In this document: one piece after another, positions 16,501-25,647 of the stretch | Layout of the letters: each line of letters begins with the position of its first letter | Position numbering within the stretch: the stretch's first letter is position 1 | NCBI RefSeq assembly: GCF_003544835.1 | Contig: NZ_CP032099.1 | Coordinates: forward strand, 372,001-436,000 | Source of the DNA: Aliarcobacter skirrowii CCUG 10374 | GTDB taxonomy: Bacteria; Campylobacterota; Campylobacteria; Campylobacterales; Arcobacteraceae | Direction of reading: 5' to 3' | DNA length: 64,000 nt | Notes under the pieces: generated by a model | The model's input: the letters and a program-made list of their open reading frames with translations, nothing else | Told to the model about the DNA's origin: nothing | The model's database searches: none | Position numbers and translations under genes: made by a program

Positions 16501-16870
16501 AAAATTTAGTATAGCAATAGTTGATGATGAAACAGAGATTTTAGATCTTTTAAATAGATTTTTAAGTAGAAATCCAAAATTCAAAGTTTCATCTTTTTCA
16601 AATCCTCTTACATTTTTAACTAGCAATGATAGTTCAAAATATGATTTAGTGCTTTTAGATATTATGATGCCACAAATGAATGGAATTGATGTTTTAGAAA
16701 AAATTAGAGACAAAGGCGAAGATCAAAAAGTTATTATGATGACAGCATATTCAACTTTAGATAAAGTTCTAAAATCTCATAAAGAGGGGGCAACTCACTA
16801 TATAATGAAACCATTTAGTTCTCTTGAAGCTTTGGAGAAACAAGTATTAGAAATACTAAATGAGAATTAA
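16490..16870 (+). CDS. Single-domain CheY-like response regulator
   Basis: The 126-residue protein is only a receiver domain: '[14 protein letters not shown]', Asp57 in '[15 protein letters not shown]', Thr in '[10 protein letters not shown]' and Lys in '[14 protein letters not shown]'. The ATG at 16490 has AAAGGAG six bases upstream; an in-frame ATG 36 bases earlier does not. It overlaps the end of the TlpD-like receptor gene by 11 bases and is followed 3 bases later by a PAS kinase. It could be the phosphate acceptor for the two kinases downstream. Confidence 0.88.
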   Translation: MENRKFSIAIVDDETEILDLLNRFLSRNPKFKVSSFSNPLTFLTSNDSSKYDLVLLDIMMPQMNGIDVLEKIRDKGEDQKVIMMTAYSTLDKVLKSHKEGATHYIMKPFSSLEALEKQVLEILNEN

Positions 16871-16873
16871 TTA

Positions 16874-18883
16874 ATGAATAAAATAAGGTATGTGATACTC
16901 TTTTTTTTAGTAGTAATTACAATTATATTTTCATTAAACTATTTAAAAAATAGTGATTTTGAAAAAGTAAATTTACAAATCAAAGATAAGATATTAAAAG
17001 ATTATGAACTTCTATTAAAAGAGCTTGAAGATACCGCTGAATTTGTCTATTTTACAGAGATTATTAAAAGTAATAAAATTGTTGATATTATAAGTAGTGA
17101 AAAAAATGAGATGAGGCTTAAAAATCTTCTTTATGATGCAATTGAAGCTGAATACTCATATTATACTACTTTGGGAGTTTTTGATATTAGTTTTTATAGT
17201 GTTGATGGTGTTCAAATTTTAAATTTCAAAGATCCACTTACTATTTCACTAATTGAGAAAGTTATAAATAGTAAAAAAGAGCAAAAAGCATATAAAAATA
17301 TCTCAGATGAGGGATATTTGGTCTTTTCAAAACCAATATTTGATAAAAATTTAAACCTCATATCTATAATGAACATAGAGTTTGATTTAGATTTGGTTTT
17401 GGAAAAACTTGAACAAAACTCATCACAATTTAAATTTAAAAAACTATTTGCATCTAAACTACAAGAAGAAGATTTCTCTTTATATTTAACAAATAAAAAT
17501 AGTATAAAAAAATTAGAAAAAGCTTTTGAAAATAGAGAAAATAAGACATTTGTTGTTAAAAAAGATGGCAATAAAAATGTTTTAACTTTTGCATTTGTAT
17601 CATATTTAGAGTTTTATCAAGACTCTTTGTATTTGGTTTATTATAATAAATCAGATAAAAAAATTGCAAAGATAGATGATTTTTATGGCTACTTACTTAT
17701 CTCTTTTAGTATATTTGTTGTTATTTTGATTTTCATTTTGGCATATTTATTACAAATAAAAAGAAAAAAAGATATTTTGCAACTAAAATATGATGAGCTT
17801 TCAAATATTATTGATAACCATATTTTAAAAATAGATTTTGATTTAGATGGAAAAATAACAAGTGCTTCAAAAGCATTTTGCAAAAGTTCTGGTTACTCAA
17901 AGGATGAGATAATTGGAAAAAATATTGATCTTTTAAGACATGATGATGTATCTGAAAATTTTTATAAAAAGTTAAAAAAAGATTTAGAGATACTTCATAC
18001 TTGGCAAGGTGAGATTAAAAATAGAGATAAATTTGGAAATACCTACTGGGTAAGATTGAAAATTTTCTCTATATATGATATTAAAAATAGGCATATTGGT
18101 TATAGTTCAATTAGAACAGATATTACAGATACAAAACAACTTGAAAAGATGAATAAACTTTTAAAAGAGGATTTATCAAATAGATTAAATGAGTTAAGAC
18201 TTCTTGATAAAGATATAAAAGATGATGCAAAGATATCATTTTTATCAAAAATTATGGACTCTATCTCTCATCAGTGGCAACAGTCAATATCGAAAATATC
18301 TTATGAATTAGATAGAGCTAGCGATGAGAAAAATTTTGATGAGAATTCAATTGAAATTTTACAAAGTAGAGTAAAAAAAGAGCTTCATAATCTATCTTTT
18401 ATATTAAATGATACAAAAAAAATATTTAACTTCTCAAGTGAGAGAAGAGCAAATTTAAGTTCAGTTTTAACTAGTATTAATCACAATTTAAAACAGAATC
18501 TTAAAAATTTAAATACAAATTTATCTTTTGATATTGATGAGAGTATTGATTTACAAATTAGCTCTTTTGAACTAAAATCTATTATTCAAAATATAATTTT
18601 ATTTATATTAGATCAGATAAATACTTATGATATAAAAAAAGCAAATATAAAAATTTCTACAACAATAATTTTAGATGAGATTACAATTAAAATTACTGAA
18701 GATATTGAAAATGAAGCTAAAAGGGAGTTTCTTGATGATATTTTAAATAAGATAGATGATACTTATTTAGATTCACAAATACATTTGGCAAAGCTGTTAA
18801 TTGATAAAAATAGAGCTATTTTTTGGTGTAAAAATAGTGAAAAAGAGACAACATATTATATAAAAATTAAAAAAGCGAAATAA
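16874..18883 (+). CDS. PAS sensor kinase with degenerate ATPase domain
   Basis: This is a 669-residue membrane protein. Helices near 6-23 and 270-293 bracket a ~245-residue periplasmic sensor. A PAS domain follows at about 305-430 ('FCKSSGYSKDEIIGKNIDLL', 'GNTYWVRLKIFSIYD', 'RTDITDTKQLEKM'). Next is an H-box 'SISHQWQQSISKISYELD' with His466, the Campylobacterota-type HQW box. The C-terminal ATPase region aligns poorly: the N box appears as 'QNIILFILDQI', there is no D-x-G-x-G motif, and no GxGLGL glycine loop precedes 'IHLAKLLIDKNRAIF'. ATP binding is therefore doubtful, so it may act as a pseudokinase or phosphotransfer partner for the complete kinase gene that begins on its last base. Confidence 0.82.
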   Translation: MNKIRYVILFFLVVITIIFSLNYLKNSDFEKVNLQIKDKILKDYELLLKELEDTAEFVYFTEIIKSNKIVDIISSEKNEMRLKNLLYDAIEAEYSYYTTLGVFDISFYSVDGVQILNFKDPLTISLIEKVINSKKEQKAYKNISDEGYLVFSKPIFDKNLNLISIMNIEFDLDLVLEKLEQNSSQFKFKKLFASKLQEEDFSLYLTNKNSIKKLEKAFENRENKTFVVKKDGNKNVLTFAFVSYLEFYQDSLYLVYYNKSDKKIAKIDDFYGYLLISFSIFVVILIFILAYLLQIKRKKDILQLKYDELSNIIDNHILKIDFDLDGKITSASKAFCKSSGYSKDEIIGKNIDLLRHDDVSENFYKKLKKDLEILHTWQGEIKNRDKFGNTYWVRLKIFSIYDIKNRHIGYSSIRTDITDTKQLEKMNKLLKEDLSNRLNELRLLDKDIKDDAKISFLSKIMDSISHQWQQSISKISYELDRASDEKNFDENSIEILQSRVKKELHNLSFILNDTKKIFNFSSERRANLSSVLTSINHNLKQNLKNLNTNLSFDIDESIDLQISSFELKSIIQNIILFILDQINTYDIKKANIKISTTIILDEITIKITEDIENEAKREFLDDILNKIDDTYLDSQIHLAKLLIDKNRAIFWCKNSEKETTYYIKIKKAK

Positions 18884-21264
18884 TGCGATTAGCTTTCTAC
18901 ATTAAGATATTTTTTACATTTTTGATATTTTTTCTCTTTTTATTTGCATTTTTTTTAAACTCATTTTATAACTACCATAGCAGTTATATTCAAACAAATA
19001 ATCAACAAATTTCAAAGACAATTTTAGAAAATCAAGAAGATAAACTTTTAAATTTTTTAGATGTTTATAGACAAAAAATATCTATTGTAGAGTCAACTAT
19101 TGACTCTTTAAAAACTCAAGATGATATCTTTAATTTTATAAAAAATAGAGTTTTAAATGATAAAAATATTTTAGAGTTTAAGTCATTGGGATTTAACTCT
19201 AAAGATAGATATATATTACAAAATAATCAAAGTAGCAATTTAAAATTACAGACAAACTACAATAAAGAGTATTTTAAAACATTAAGAACTCTAAATTTAA
19301 ATGAAGAGTATATATTTTTGGATGAAAATAATAAAAATATTTTAAATTTTGCAATTAGAGCAAAAAAAGAGTTTTTTATTCTCAAAATTGATATGAGAGA
19401 TTTCTTTACTAATCAAAATGAAAAATTAATCTTTTTAAATAGATATGAGATTCAAGAATCAATAGATTTAAATGATTTTATCTATAAAAAAATAGATTTA
19501 AATGATAGTGATTTTTATCTATTTTTAGTAAAAAAAGATAAAGAGAGTTATAAATATTTTCTATTTAATAATTTTTCAAATCTTCTATATGTTACGCTTT
19601 TTTTATCACTTATATTTTTAGTTATAACTACTTTATTAATTGCTGAAAATAATAAGAAAATAGAGACAAAAAAAGAAGAACTTGATATTTCAAATCAAGA
19701 GTATAATGACATTTTGAATAAAAATAGTGAGATTATGGATAGATATATTCTATTTATAAGAGTAGATTTTGATGGAGTTATAAGAAATATTAGTTCAGCA
19801 TTTTCTAGCTTTTTGGGTTATTCAAAAAGTGAGCTTCTGGGTCATAAGTATAAAAGATTAATAAATAGAAATTTGAAAAAAGTCATTAAAAAAACTGTAG
19901 AAAAATCATATGAAAAAAAGAGTTTGAGTCTAAAAAATATTCAGGGTTTTAAGAAAAATGGCGATAGGTTTTTTGTAGATATTTTTGTAGAGGTTATAAA
20001 TGATGAGTTTGAACAATATTTAGATATTATCTGTGTAGATAGCACTGATAAGATGAAGATTGAAGATCTATATTTTAATTTAAATAACCAAGTTCAGATA
20101 TATAATAGTATTTTTGAAAATGTACATAGTGGAATTGCACTTTTAAATAAAGATTTTAAATTTATAAAAGTAAATAGTCAGCTTTGTGAGTTTTTGGGCT
20201 ATGAAGAGATAGAGTTAATTAGATTATCACCTTTGAATTTAATATTATCAGATTCAAAAAAAGAGTTAAAAAAATTATTAAATGCTATGAGTGATTTAAT
20301 AAAAGTTCAAAAAATAGAGAAAATTTTTATAAAAAAAGATGGTTCAAAAATTCATTTAGAGCTTAGTTTAAGACTTTTAAGAGAGAAAGAGCAGATTATT
20401 TTTATTGTAAATTCACTTGAAGATAAAAGAGTTTTACAAGAGTTAAATTTAAACCTTGAAACAAGAATAAAACAGGAGTTAGCAAAGAGTAAAGCAAAAG
20501 AGAAAATCCATCTTGAAGAGCAGATAAAAAGTGCAAAACTAAGCTACATTGGAAGTTTAGCAGCTGGAATTACTCATGAGATAAATACACCTTTAACTTA
20601 TGTAAAAGGAAATCTTGAGTTAATGACTTATGATATAAATGATTTAGAAGATACAAAAATAAAAGAAAGAATGCTACAAGATAGTAAAAAAATAAAAGAT
20701 GGAATAGATAGAATTGCAAATATTGTTGAATCTATGAGAGAAGTTACGCACTCAAAAGCTTCAAATAAAGAGAAGATAAATATCTATCAAACAATTCAAA
20801 CAGCTCTTACAATCGCACAGAATAGAGCAAAACATATAAGCAAAATCTATTTAAATGATACTTTATTTGATTTGGATGATAAAACAATATTTAATAAAAC
20901 CTTCTATTTTTATGGTCAAAAACAAAAAATTGAGCAGGTTTGGATTATTATTATAAATAATGCTTTAGATGAACTTGAAAAAATTGAAGATTATGATAAA
21001 AGATGGCTAAAAATAGAGGTTTCAACTTTTGAAAAAGATATTATTATTAGATTTAAAGATAGTGCTGGTGGAATAAAAAATGAAGCTATGAAAAAACTAT
21101 TTGAACCGTTTAATAGTCAAAAAGAGAAAGGTGGAATGGGAATAGGTCTATCTATTGCTAAAAATATTATTGAAGAGAATGGTGGATTAATAGATGCTTA
21201 TAATGGTGAATTTGGTGCAATTTTTGAGATAAGATTAAAAATTTTAAAAGAGGATATAGTTTGA
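18883..21264 (+). CDS. PAS-containing sensor histidine kinase
   Basis: The 793-residue membrane kinase has helices near 7-28 and 228-250 around a periplasmic sensor. Two PAS domains follow ('FSSFLGYSKSELLGHKYKRL' and 'LCEFLGYEEIELIRLSPLNL'), then a coiled coil and an NtrB-like H-box 'SLAAGITHEINTPLTYVKGN' with His565. The ATPase domain is intact: 'QVWIIIINNALDELEKIEDY', 'IIIRFKDSAGGIKNEAM' (an A where D-N-G is usual), 'KEKGGMGIGLSIAKNIIEENGG'. It shares one base with the preceding degenerate kinase gene and overlaps the TTG start of the ymdB-like gene. There is no fused receiver, so the regulator at 16490 is the nearest candidate partner. Confidence 0.9.
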   Translation: MRLAFYIKIFFTFLIFFLFLFAFFLNSFYNYHSSYIQTNNQQISKTILENQEDKLLNFLDVYRQKISIVESTIDSLKTQDDIFNFIKNRVLNDKNILEFKSLGFNSKDRYILQNNQSSNLKLQTNYNKEYFKTLRTLNLNEEYIFLDENNKNILNFAIRAKKEFFILKIDMRDFFTNQNEKLIFLNRYEIQESIDLNDFIYKKIDLNDSDFYLFLVKKDKESYKYFLFNNFSNLLYVTLFLSLIFLVITTLLIAENNKKIETKKEELDISNQEYNDILNKNSEIMDRYILFIRVDFDGVIRNISSAFSSFLGYSKSELLGHKYKRLINRNLKKVIKKTVEKSYEKKSLSLKNIQGFKKNGDRFFVDIFVEVINDEFEQYLDIICVDSTDKMKIEDLYFNLNNQVQIYNSIFENVHSGIALLNKDFKFIKVNSQLCEFLGYEEIELIRLSPLNLILSDSKKELKKLLNAMSDLIKVQKIEKIFIKKDGSKIHLELSLRLLREKEQIIFIVNSLEDKRVLQELNLNLETRIKQELAKSKAKEKIHLEEQIKSAKLSYIGSLAAGITHEINTPLTYVKGNLELMTYDINDLEDTKIKERMLQDSKKIKDGIDRIANIVESMREVTHSKASNKEKINIYQTIQTALTIAQNRAKHISKIYLNDTLFDLDDKTIFNKTFYFYGQKQKIEQVWIIIINNALDELEKIEDYDKRWLKIEVSTFEKDIIIRFKDSAGGIKNEAMKKLFEPFNSQKEKGGMGIGLSIAKNIIEENGGLIDAYNGEFGAIFEIRLKILKEDIV

Positions 21265-22085
21265 GAATAGGATTTATAGGAGATATAGTTGGTCGTCCTG
21301 GAAGAAAGATAATTAAAGAGGGTTTAAAACATTTAAGAGCTGAGTATAAATTGGATTTAGTAATAGCAAATGGTGAAAATGCAAGTCATGGTTTTGGACT
21401 TACAGTTGATAGTGCAAAAGAGCTTTTTTCATCAGGAGTTGATGTAATCACAGGTGGTAACCATAGTTTTGACAAGAAAAAAGATTTGCAAGTTTTACTT
21501 GAAAATAAAAATATTTTAAGACCTCATAACTATCCAGATGGAGTAGTTGGAACAGGATTATTAATAAAAGATGTTCAAGTTGAAGAAGATATTGAGACAA
21601 TTGCTGTTTTAAATCTTATGGGACAATACTCAATGCCACTTGTTGAAAATCCATTTAATCTTGCTAAAAAAGTTGTTGATGATTTAATAAAAAAAGGTGT
21701 TAAAAATATATTTGTAGATTTTCATGGTGAAGCAACAAGTGAAAAAAGAGTAATGCTTATGATGTTTAAAAATCAAGTTAGTGCTATTTGTGGAACACAC
21801 ACTCATGTAGGAACAGATGATTTGCAAATTTTTCAAAATACTGCATATTTAACAGATATAGGATTAACAGGCTGTTATGATAATGTAATAGGAATGGATG
21901 AGAAAGCTCCAATTCAAAGAGCAACAACTGGAATTGGTAGCCACTTTGATGTTCCAAACTCTTGTAAAGCAATATTGCAAATGATGGTTGTGGATATTGA
22001 AAATGGAGTTGCAACAAATAGTTTTAAACTTAAAAAGTTTTGTAATAGTAGTAAAATTTACCAAACAGATGCAATAGTTGTTTAA
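21261..22085 (+). CDS. ymdB: YmdB-family metallophosphoesterase
   Basis: The 274-residue protein begins at TTG inside the kinase stop (TTGA). The sequence 'MRIGFIGDIVGRPGRKIIKE' with 'LDLVIANGENASHGFGL', 'VDVITGGNHSFDKK' and 'VDFHGEATSEKRVM', 'AICGTHTHVGTDDLQI' and 'IGLTGCYDNVIGM' gives the full set of metal ligands of the TIGR00282/YmdB family. These enzymes hydrolyse 2',3'- or 3',5'-cyclic nucleotides in tested relatives. It probably shares the signalling operon transcript by overlap; whether it acts on a second messenger used by the kinases is unknown. Confidence 0.9.
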   Translation: MRIGFIGDIVGRPGRKIIKEGLKHLRAEYKLDLVIANGENASHGFGLTVDSAKELFSSGVDVITGGNHSFDKKKDLQVLLENKNILRPHNYPDGVVGTGLLIKDVQVEEDIETIAVLNLMGQYSMPLVENPFNLAKKVVDDLIKKGVKNIFVDFHGEATSEKRVMLMMFKNQVSAICGTHTHVGTDDLQIFQNTAYLTDIGLTGCYDNVIGMDEKAPIQRATTGIGSHFDVPNSCKAILQMMVVDIENGVATNSFKLKKFCNSSKIYQTDAIVV

Positions 22086-22091
22086 TCATAT

Positions 22092-22103
22092 TTTGGATAA
22101 AAT
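22092..22103 (+). promoter_or_regulatory. Probable promoter of the ParA-like gene
   Basis: TTTGGATAAAAT is a clear example of the extended -10 pattern of this genome. It lies 57 bases before the ATG at 22161. Confidence 0.5.
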
Positions 22104-22160
22104 CAAAAGCATTTTTTCAAAGAAATTATTTAAAAAAAGTATTACAAAAGGATAAATAAG

Positions 22161-22952
22161 ATGATTATAATTCCACAAACAAAAGGTGGTGTAGGAAAAT
22201 CTACTGTTGCTATGCAGGTAATTGCTCCATATTTGTATAAAAAACATGGCAAAAAGATAACTTATATTGAAATAGATGATGAGAATAACGATTCAAGATC
22301 TTTTACAAGAACTGAAATAGTAGAAAAAAGAATGCTAGGAACTAATAGAATCAATGAACTTGATGAGTTGATTTTAATGGATGATAATCATCAAGTTATA
22401 GTTGATGTTGGTGGAAATAAGACTTCAGCACTAGTTCTTGATGAGATAAAAAAAGTTGGAAGCTTTGGAAATGTTAAGTGGATTATACCCTTAGGTGATG
22501 GCGAACTTGATGGAAAAAATGCAATTGCAACTATGAAAAAAATTAGAAAAATAGAGAAAAATCCAGAAGAGAATATTATATTTGCTCTTACACGAGCTAT
22601 ATCTATGCATGAGGATTATTATAGTGAGCAGTTTATAAACTTCTTTGGGCACAAATATCTTGACTCAAACTCAGTGATTTGTGATTTTGTAAAAGATCCA
22701 AAATATTTTCCAGTTCAAAATGACAAAATTATTACTATGAGTAGATACTTAGGAAGTACAGTTTGGGAGATGGCTTACAATAATACAGATTTTGCTAAAA
22801 AAGCTATTGAGGCAAAAGAGTTAGGTGATGTTGAGAGTGCTAGAAAGTATCTATTTTTTAGAAGAATTCAAACTGAAGCAAAAGATTATGTGCTTAATAC
22901 TTTAAACAAAATTTTTTGTGATTTAGATAGATGGATAGAGATTAAAAAATGA
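22161..22952 (+). CDS. ParA/MinD-like P-loop ATPase
   Basis: The 263-residue protein starts 'MIIIPQTKGGVGKSTVAMQV', with the deviant Walker A motif KGGVGKST at residues 8-15 that defines ParA/MinD ATPases. 'QVIVDVGGNKTSALVLDEI' is at the Walker B position and 'NVKWIIPLGDGELDGKNA' follows. It is not a canonical chromosome-partition ParA: there is no parB beside it. It is followed, with a 4-base overlap, by an 82-residue protein with a C-terminal membrane helix. A role in positioning a membrane-linked cargo is inference. Confidence 0.78.
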   Translation: MIIIPQTKGGVGKSTVAMQVIAPYLYKKHGKKITYIEIDDENNDSRSFTRTEIVEKRMLGTNRINELDELILMDDNHQVIVDVGGNKTSALVLDEIKKVGSFGNVKWIIPLGDGELDGKNAIATMKKIRKIEKNPEENIIFALTRAISMHEDYYSEQFINFFGHKYLDSNSVICDFVKDPKYFPVQNDKIITMSRYLGSTVWEMAYNNTDFAKKAIEAKELGDVESARKYLFFRRIQTEAKDYVLNTLNKIFCDLDRWIEIKK

Positions 22953-23197
22953 GTGAAATGAGCTTTAAACAAGCAAAAGAGCTAGTTGAGAGAATGGAGT
23001 TTAGCGAACTTGCAATAAAAAAAGCAGTTGATAATTTAGATAAAGCTTCAATCAACTTTGAAGCTAGTTTAAAAGTTCAAGAGGAGATAGTAAATAGAAT
23101 TCCTTATGTTGATAAGAAGCTATCAATTATGAAAATTGCAGTTTCATTAAACATAGGTTTAATTTTGGGTATTTTTATTGGAAAATATCTAATATAA
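22949..23197 (+). CDS. Small tail-anchored membrane protein coupled to the ParA-like ATPase
   Basis: The 82 residues form a charged helix (about 1-55, 'KQAKELVERMEFSELAIKKA') and one C-terminal membrane helix, 'IMKIAVSLNIGLILGIFIGK'. The start overlaps the ATPase stop (ATGA). The family is not recognised. The layout suggests a membrane anchor or activator for the ATPase, analogous in layout only to MinD partners. Confidence 0.7.
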   Translation: MSEMSFKQAKELVERMEFSELAIKKAVDNLDKASINFEASLKVQEEIVNRIPYVDKKLSIMKIAVSLNIGLILGIFIGKYLI

Positions 23198-23219
23198 AAT
23201 ATAAAAAGAGGATAATATT

Positions 23220-23930
23220 TTGGAAAAACAAGAAAAAATAGTATCAATGTTTAATAACATTGCACCAACTTATGATAAAGCAAATAGAGTTATGTCAATG
23301 GGAATTGATAAAAGTTGGAGAGATAAAGCTTGTAATAAAACTTTTGAACTTTATGGAAAACAAGAGATTGAAAAGATTGTTGATGTTGCTTGTGGAACAG
23401 GTGATATGATAATTTTTTGGAAACAAAATGCAGCTAAAAAAAATATTACTTTAAAAAATATTGTTGGAATAGATCCAAGTGTTGGTATGATGGAGTTTGG
23501 TAAAAAGAAGCTTCCAGAAGTTGAGTTTATAGAGGCATTTGCTACAAAAATGCCACTAGAAAATGAGAGTGCTGATATAGTATCAATATCTTATGGAATT
23601 AGAAATGTTGTTCAAAGACAAGAGGCTTTTGTAGAGTTTGCAAGAGTTTTAAAAAAGGGTGGATTAGTTGTAATTAGTGAGTTTACTAAGAATAAAAAAG
23701 AGAGTTTGCTTGATCATCTAACAGCATTTTATATGGATAAGATTTTACCTGTTATTGGTGGATTAATATCTAAAAATAAAGAGGCTTATAGATACTTACC
23801 AGACTCTATTGATGAGTTTTTAACAACAGAAAATTTACAAAAAGAGTTAAAACAAGCTGGATTAGAGCCTATTTATACAAAAGCTTTCTCTATGAAAATT
23901 TCAACACTAATAATTGCTAAAAAAGTTTAA
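23220..23930 (+). CDS. ubiE: Demethylmenaquinone methyltransferase UbiE/MenG
   Basis: The 236-residue enzyme starts at TTG with AGAGGA six bases upstream. Family marks are 'MFNNIAPTYDKANRVMSMGI', the AdoMet loop 'IVDVACGTGDMIIFW', 'ESADIVSISYGIRNVVQRQE' and 'GGLVVISEFTKNKKESLLDH'. It performs the last C-methylation of menaquinone synthesis at the membrane; Campylobacterota use menaquinone. Its stop overlaps the xseA start (TAATG). Confidence 0.95.
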   Translation: MEKQEKIVSMFNNIAPTYDKANRVMSMGIDKSWRDKACNKTFELYGKQEIEKIVDVACGTGDMIIFWKQNAAKKNITLKNIVGIDPSVGMMEFGKKKLPEVEFIEAFATKMPLENESADIVSISYGIRNVVQRQEAFVEFARVLKKGGLVVISEFTKNKKESLLDHLTAFYMDKILPVIGGLISKNKEAYRYLPDSIDEFLTTENLQKELKQAGLEPIYTKAFSMKISTLIIAKKV

Positions 23931-25120
23931 TGAATCCTATTAGTGTAACTACTTTAAATACTCAAATAAAATCTCTACTAGAGACTACTTTTATGCAAGT
24001 TCTAGTAGAGGGAGAGATTTCAAATTTAGTAAATCATAGCTCTGGACACATATATTTTTCAATTAAAGATGATAGCTCAACGATATCTTGTGTTATGTTT
24101 AAAGGAAATACAAAATATCTAAAATTTCAACTTGAAAATGGATTAAAAGTTGTAATTACTGCAAATATAACAGTTTTTGTTCCAAGAGGAAACTATCAAC
24201 TTCTTTGTACAAAAATTGAGCCAAGTGGAATTGGAAGTTTGGCTTTAGCTTATGAGCAACTAAAAACAAAGCTTCAAGCAAAAGGTTATTTTGAGCAAAG
24301 TATTAAAAAAGCTTTGCCAAAATATCCAAAAAAAATAGCAATTGTTACAAGTGCTACTGGAGCTGCTATTGAAGATATGAAAAAAGTTGCAAGTGTTAGA
24401 TGGAATTTAGTTGAGTTAATACTTATTCCCACTCTTGTTCAAGGAAATGGAAGTATTGAAGATATAGCAAAAAATATAAAATTTGCTGATAGTTTAAATT
24501 GTGATATTATGATTGTTGGAAGAGGTGGTGGAAGTATTGAAGATTTATGGTCTTTTAATAGTGAACTTGTTGCCAATGCAATTTATGAAGCAAAAACACC
24601 AATAATTTCAGCTGTTGGACATGAAATAGATTATTTAATAAGCGATTTTGTAGCAGATTTTAGAGCTGCAACTCCATCAAATGCAATAGAGATTGCACTT
24701 CCTGATACAAATGAGCATCTTTTATATATTGATAGTTTAGTAAATGATTTAAAATCAAAATTAAAAAACACTCTTCAAAGAAAAGAGCAAGAGTTAATAA
24801 ATTTAAAATCTTTGTTTAAACAAAACTCAATAGAGTCAAAACTAACATTTTTTGATGCACAAATTAAGCTTTTGGAAGATAGTTTTAAAAGAACTTTAAC
24901 TTCAAGATTAGATATTTTCTCAAATATCTTAGATAATTTAAAGCAATCTTTTTTAATGAATAATCCAGAAAAAAAAGATAAAATAGGTTTTGTTCAACTC
25001 TCTAAAGATAATAAAATTGTCTCTTTGGATGATTTAAAAATTGATGACAATATAGAACTTCAAACAGCTAAAACAAAAGCAATAGCAAAAATTATTAGTT
25101 TAAGTGAACAAAAAGTATAA
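23930..25120 (+). CDS. xseA: Exodeoxyribonuclease VII large subunit
   Basis: The 396-residue protein has an N-terminal OB fold, 'LVEGEISNLVNHSSGHIYFS', and the catalytic-core signature 'ALPKYPKKIAIVTSATGAAI', then 'DIMIVGRGGGSIEDLWSFNS', 'TPIISAVGHEIDYLISDFVA' and 'FRAATPSNAIEIA'. A coiled-coil region follows. With the small subunit XseB (not in this window) it degrades single-stranded DNA. It is translationally coupled to ubiE. Confidence 0.95.
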   Translation: MNPISVTTLNTQIKSLLETTFMQVLVEGEISNLVNHSSGHIYFSIKDDSSTISCVMFKGNTKYLKFQLENGLKVVITANITVFVPRGNYQLLCTKIEPSGIGSLALAYEQLKTKLQAKGYFEQSIKKALPKYPKKIAIVTSATGAAIEDMKKVASVRWNLVELILIPTLVQGNGSIEDIAKNIKFADSLNCDIMIVGRGGGSIEDLWSFNSELVANAIYEAKTPIISAVGHEIDYLISDFVADFRAATPSNAIEIALPDTNEHLLYIDSLVNDLKSKLKNTLQRKEQELINLKSLFKQNSIESKLTFFDAQIKLLEDSFKRTLTSRLDIFSNILDNLKQSFLMNNPEKKDKIGFVQLSKDNKIVSLDDLKIDDNIELQTAKTKAIAKIISLSEQKV

Positions 25121-25121
25121 T
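25116..25121 (+). promoter_or_regulatory. Probable -10 box of cheW
   Basis: TATAAT overlaps the xseA stop codon and lies 38 bases before the cheW ATG, which has an AAGGATAG ribosome site. No -35 element is evident. Confidence 0.45.
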
Positions 25122-25159
25122 ATTGCAATTTTGCAAAAATATTTAAACAAGGATAGAAG

Positions 25160-25639
25160 ATGGAAAACAAGAACTCAAGAGAAAAAAGTAGCTCAAATGT
25201 TACTGAGTTTATGACATTTGAATTAGGAAAAATGAAATATGCTATTGAACTTCCAAAAATAAAAGAGATTTTAACTTATCCTGATCATATTACAACTTTA
25301 CCAAATACATCTGATTGGGTAAAAGGTTTGATTAATTCAAGAGGGGAAGTTGTTCCAATTTTAGATATTAGAATTAAATTTAACACAGGTCCTATTGTAT
25401 ATGATGTAAATACATCTATTATTATTGTAATCACTGAAGATAAAAGAATGGTTGGAATTGTTGTAGATTTGGTTGATGATACACAAAAAATTGATACAAG
25501 TATGCTTGCGCCTGTTGCTGAAATGGGTTCTGCTATTCCTTCTAAATATTTAAAAGGTTATGTTAGAGTAGAAGATCATCAAATGCTTGTTATTATGGAT
25601 ATTGAAAGAGTTGTTAGCAAAGAAGAGTTAGAAGATTAA
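25160..25639 (+). CDS. cheW: Chemotaxis coupling protein CheW
   Basis: The 159-residue protein is a single CheW domain: 'FMTFELGKMKYAIELPKIKE', 'LPNTSDWVKGLINSRGEVVP', 'DIRIKFN' and 'MVGIVVDLVDDTQKID'. It links chemoreceptors, such as the two in this window, to the kinase CheA. The gene stands alone, away from cheA and cheY, as is common in this phylum. It converges on a cyclophilin gene with only 8 bases between stops. Confidence 0.93.
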   Translation: MENKNSREKSSSNVTEFMTFELGKMKYAIELPKIKEILTYPDHITTLPNTSDWVKGLINSRGEVVPILDIRIKFNTGPIVYDVNTSIIIVITEDKRMVGIVVDLVDDTQKIDTSMLAPVAEMGSAIPSKYLKGYVRVEDHQMLVIMDIERVVSKEELED

Positions 25640-25647
25640 TATCTTCT

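Noticed and set aside
25123-25136. Two TTGCAA hexamers in the cheW leader, similar to the znuC palindrome
   Set aside because: TTGCAA is self-complementary and common in this sequence; spacing and flanks differ from the 17-bp operator, so no shared regulator is claimed.
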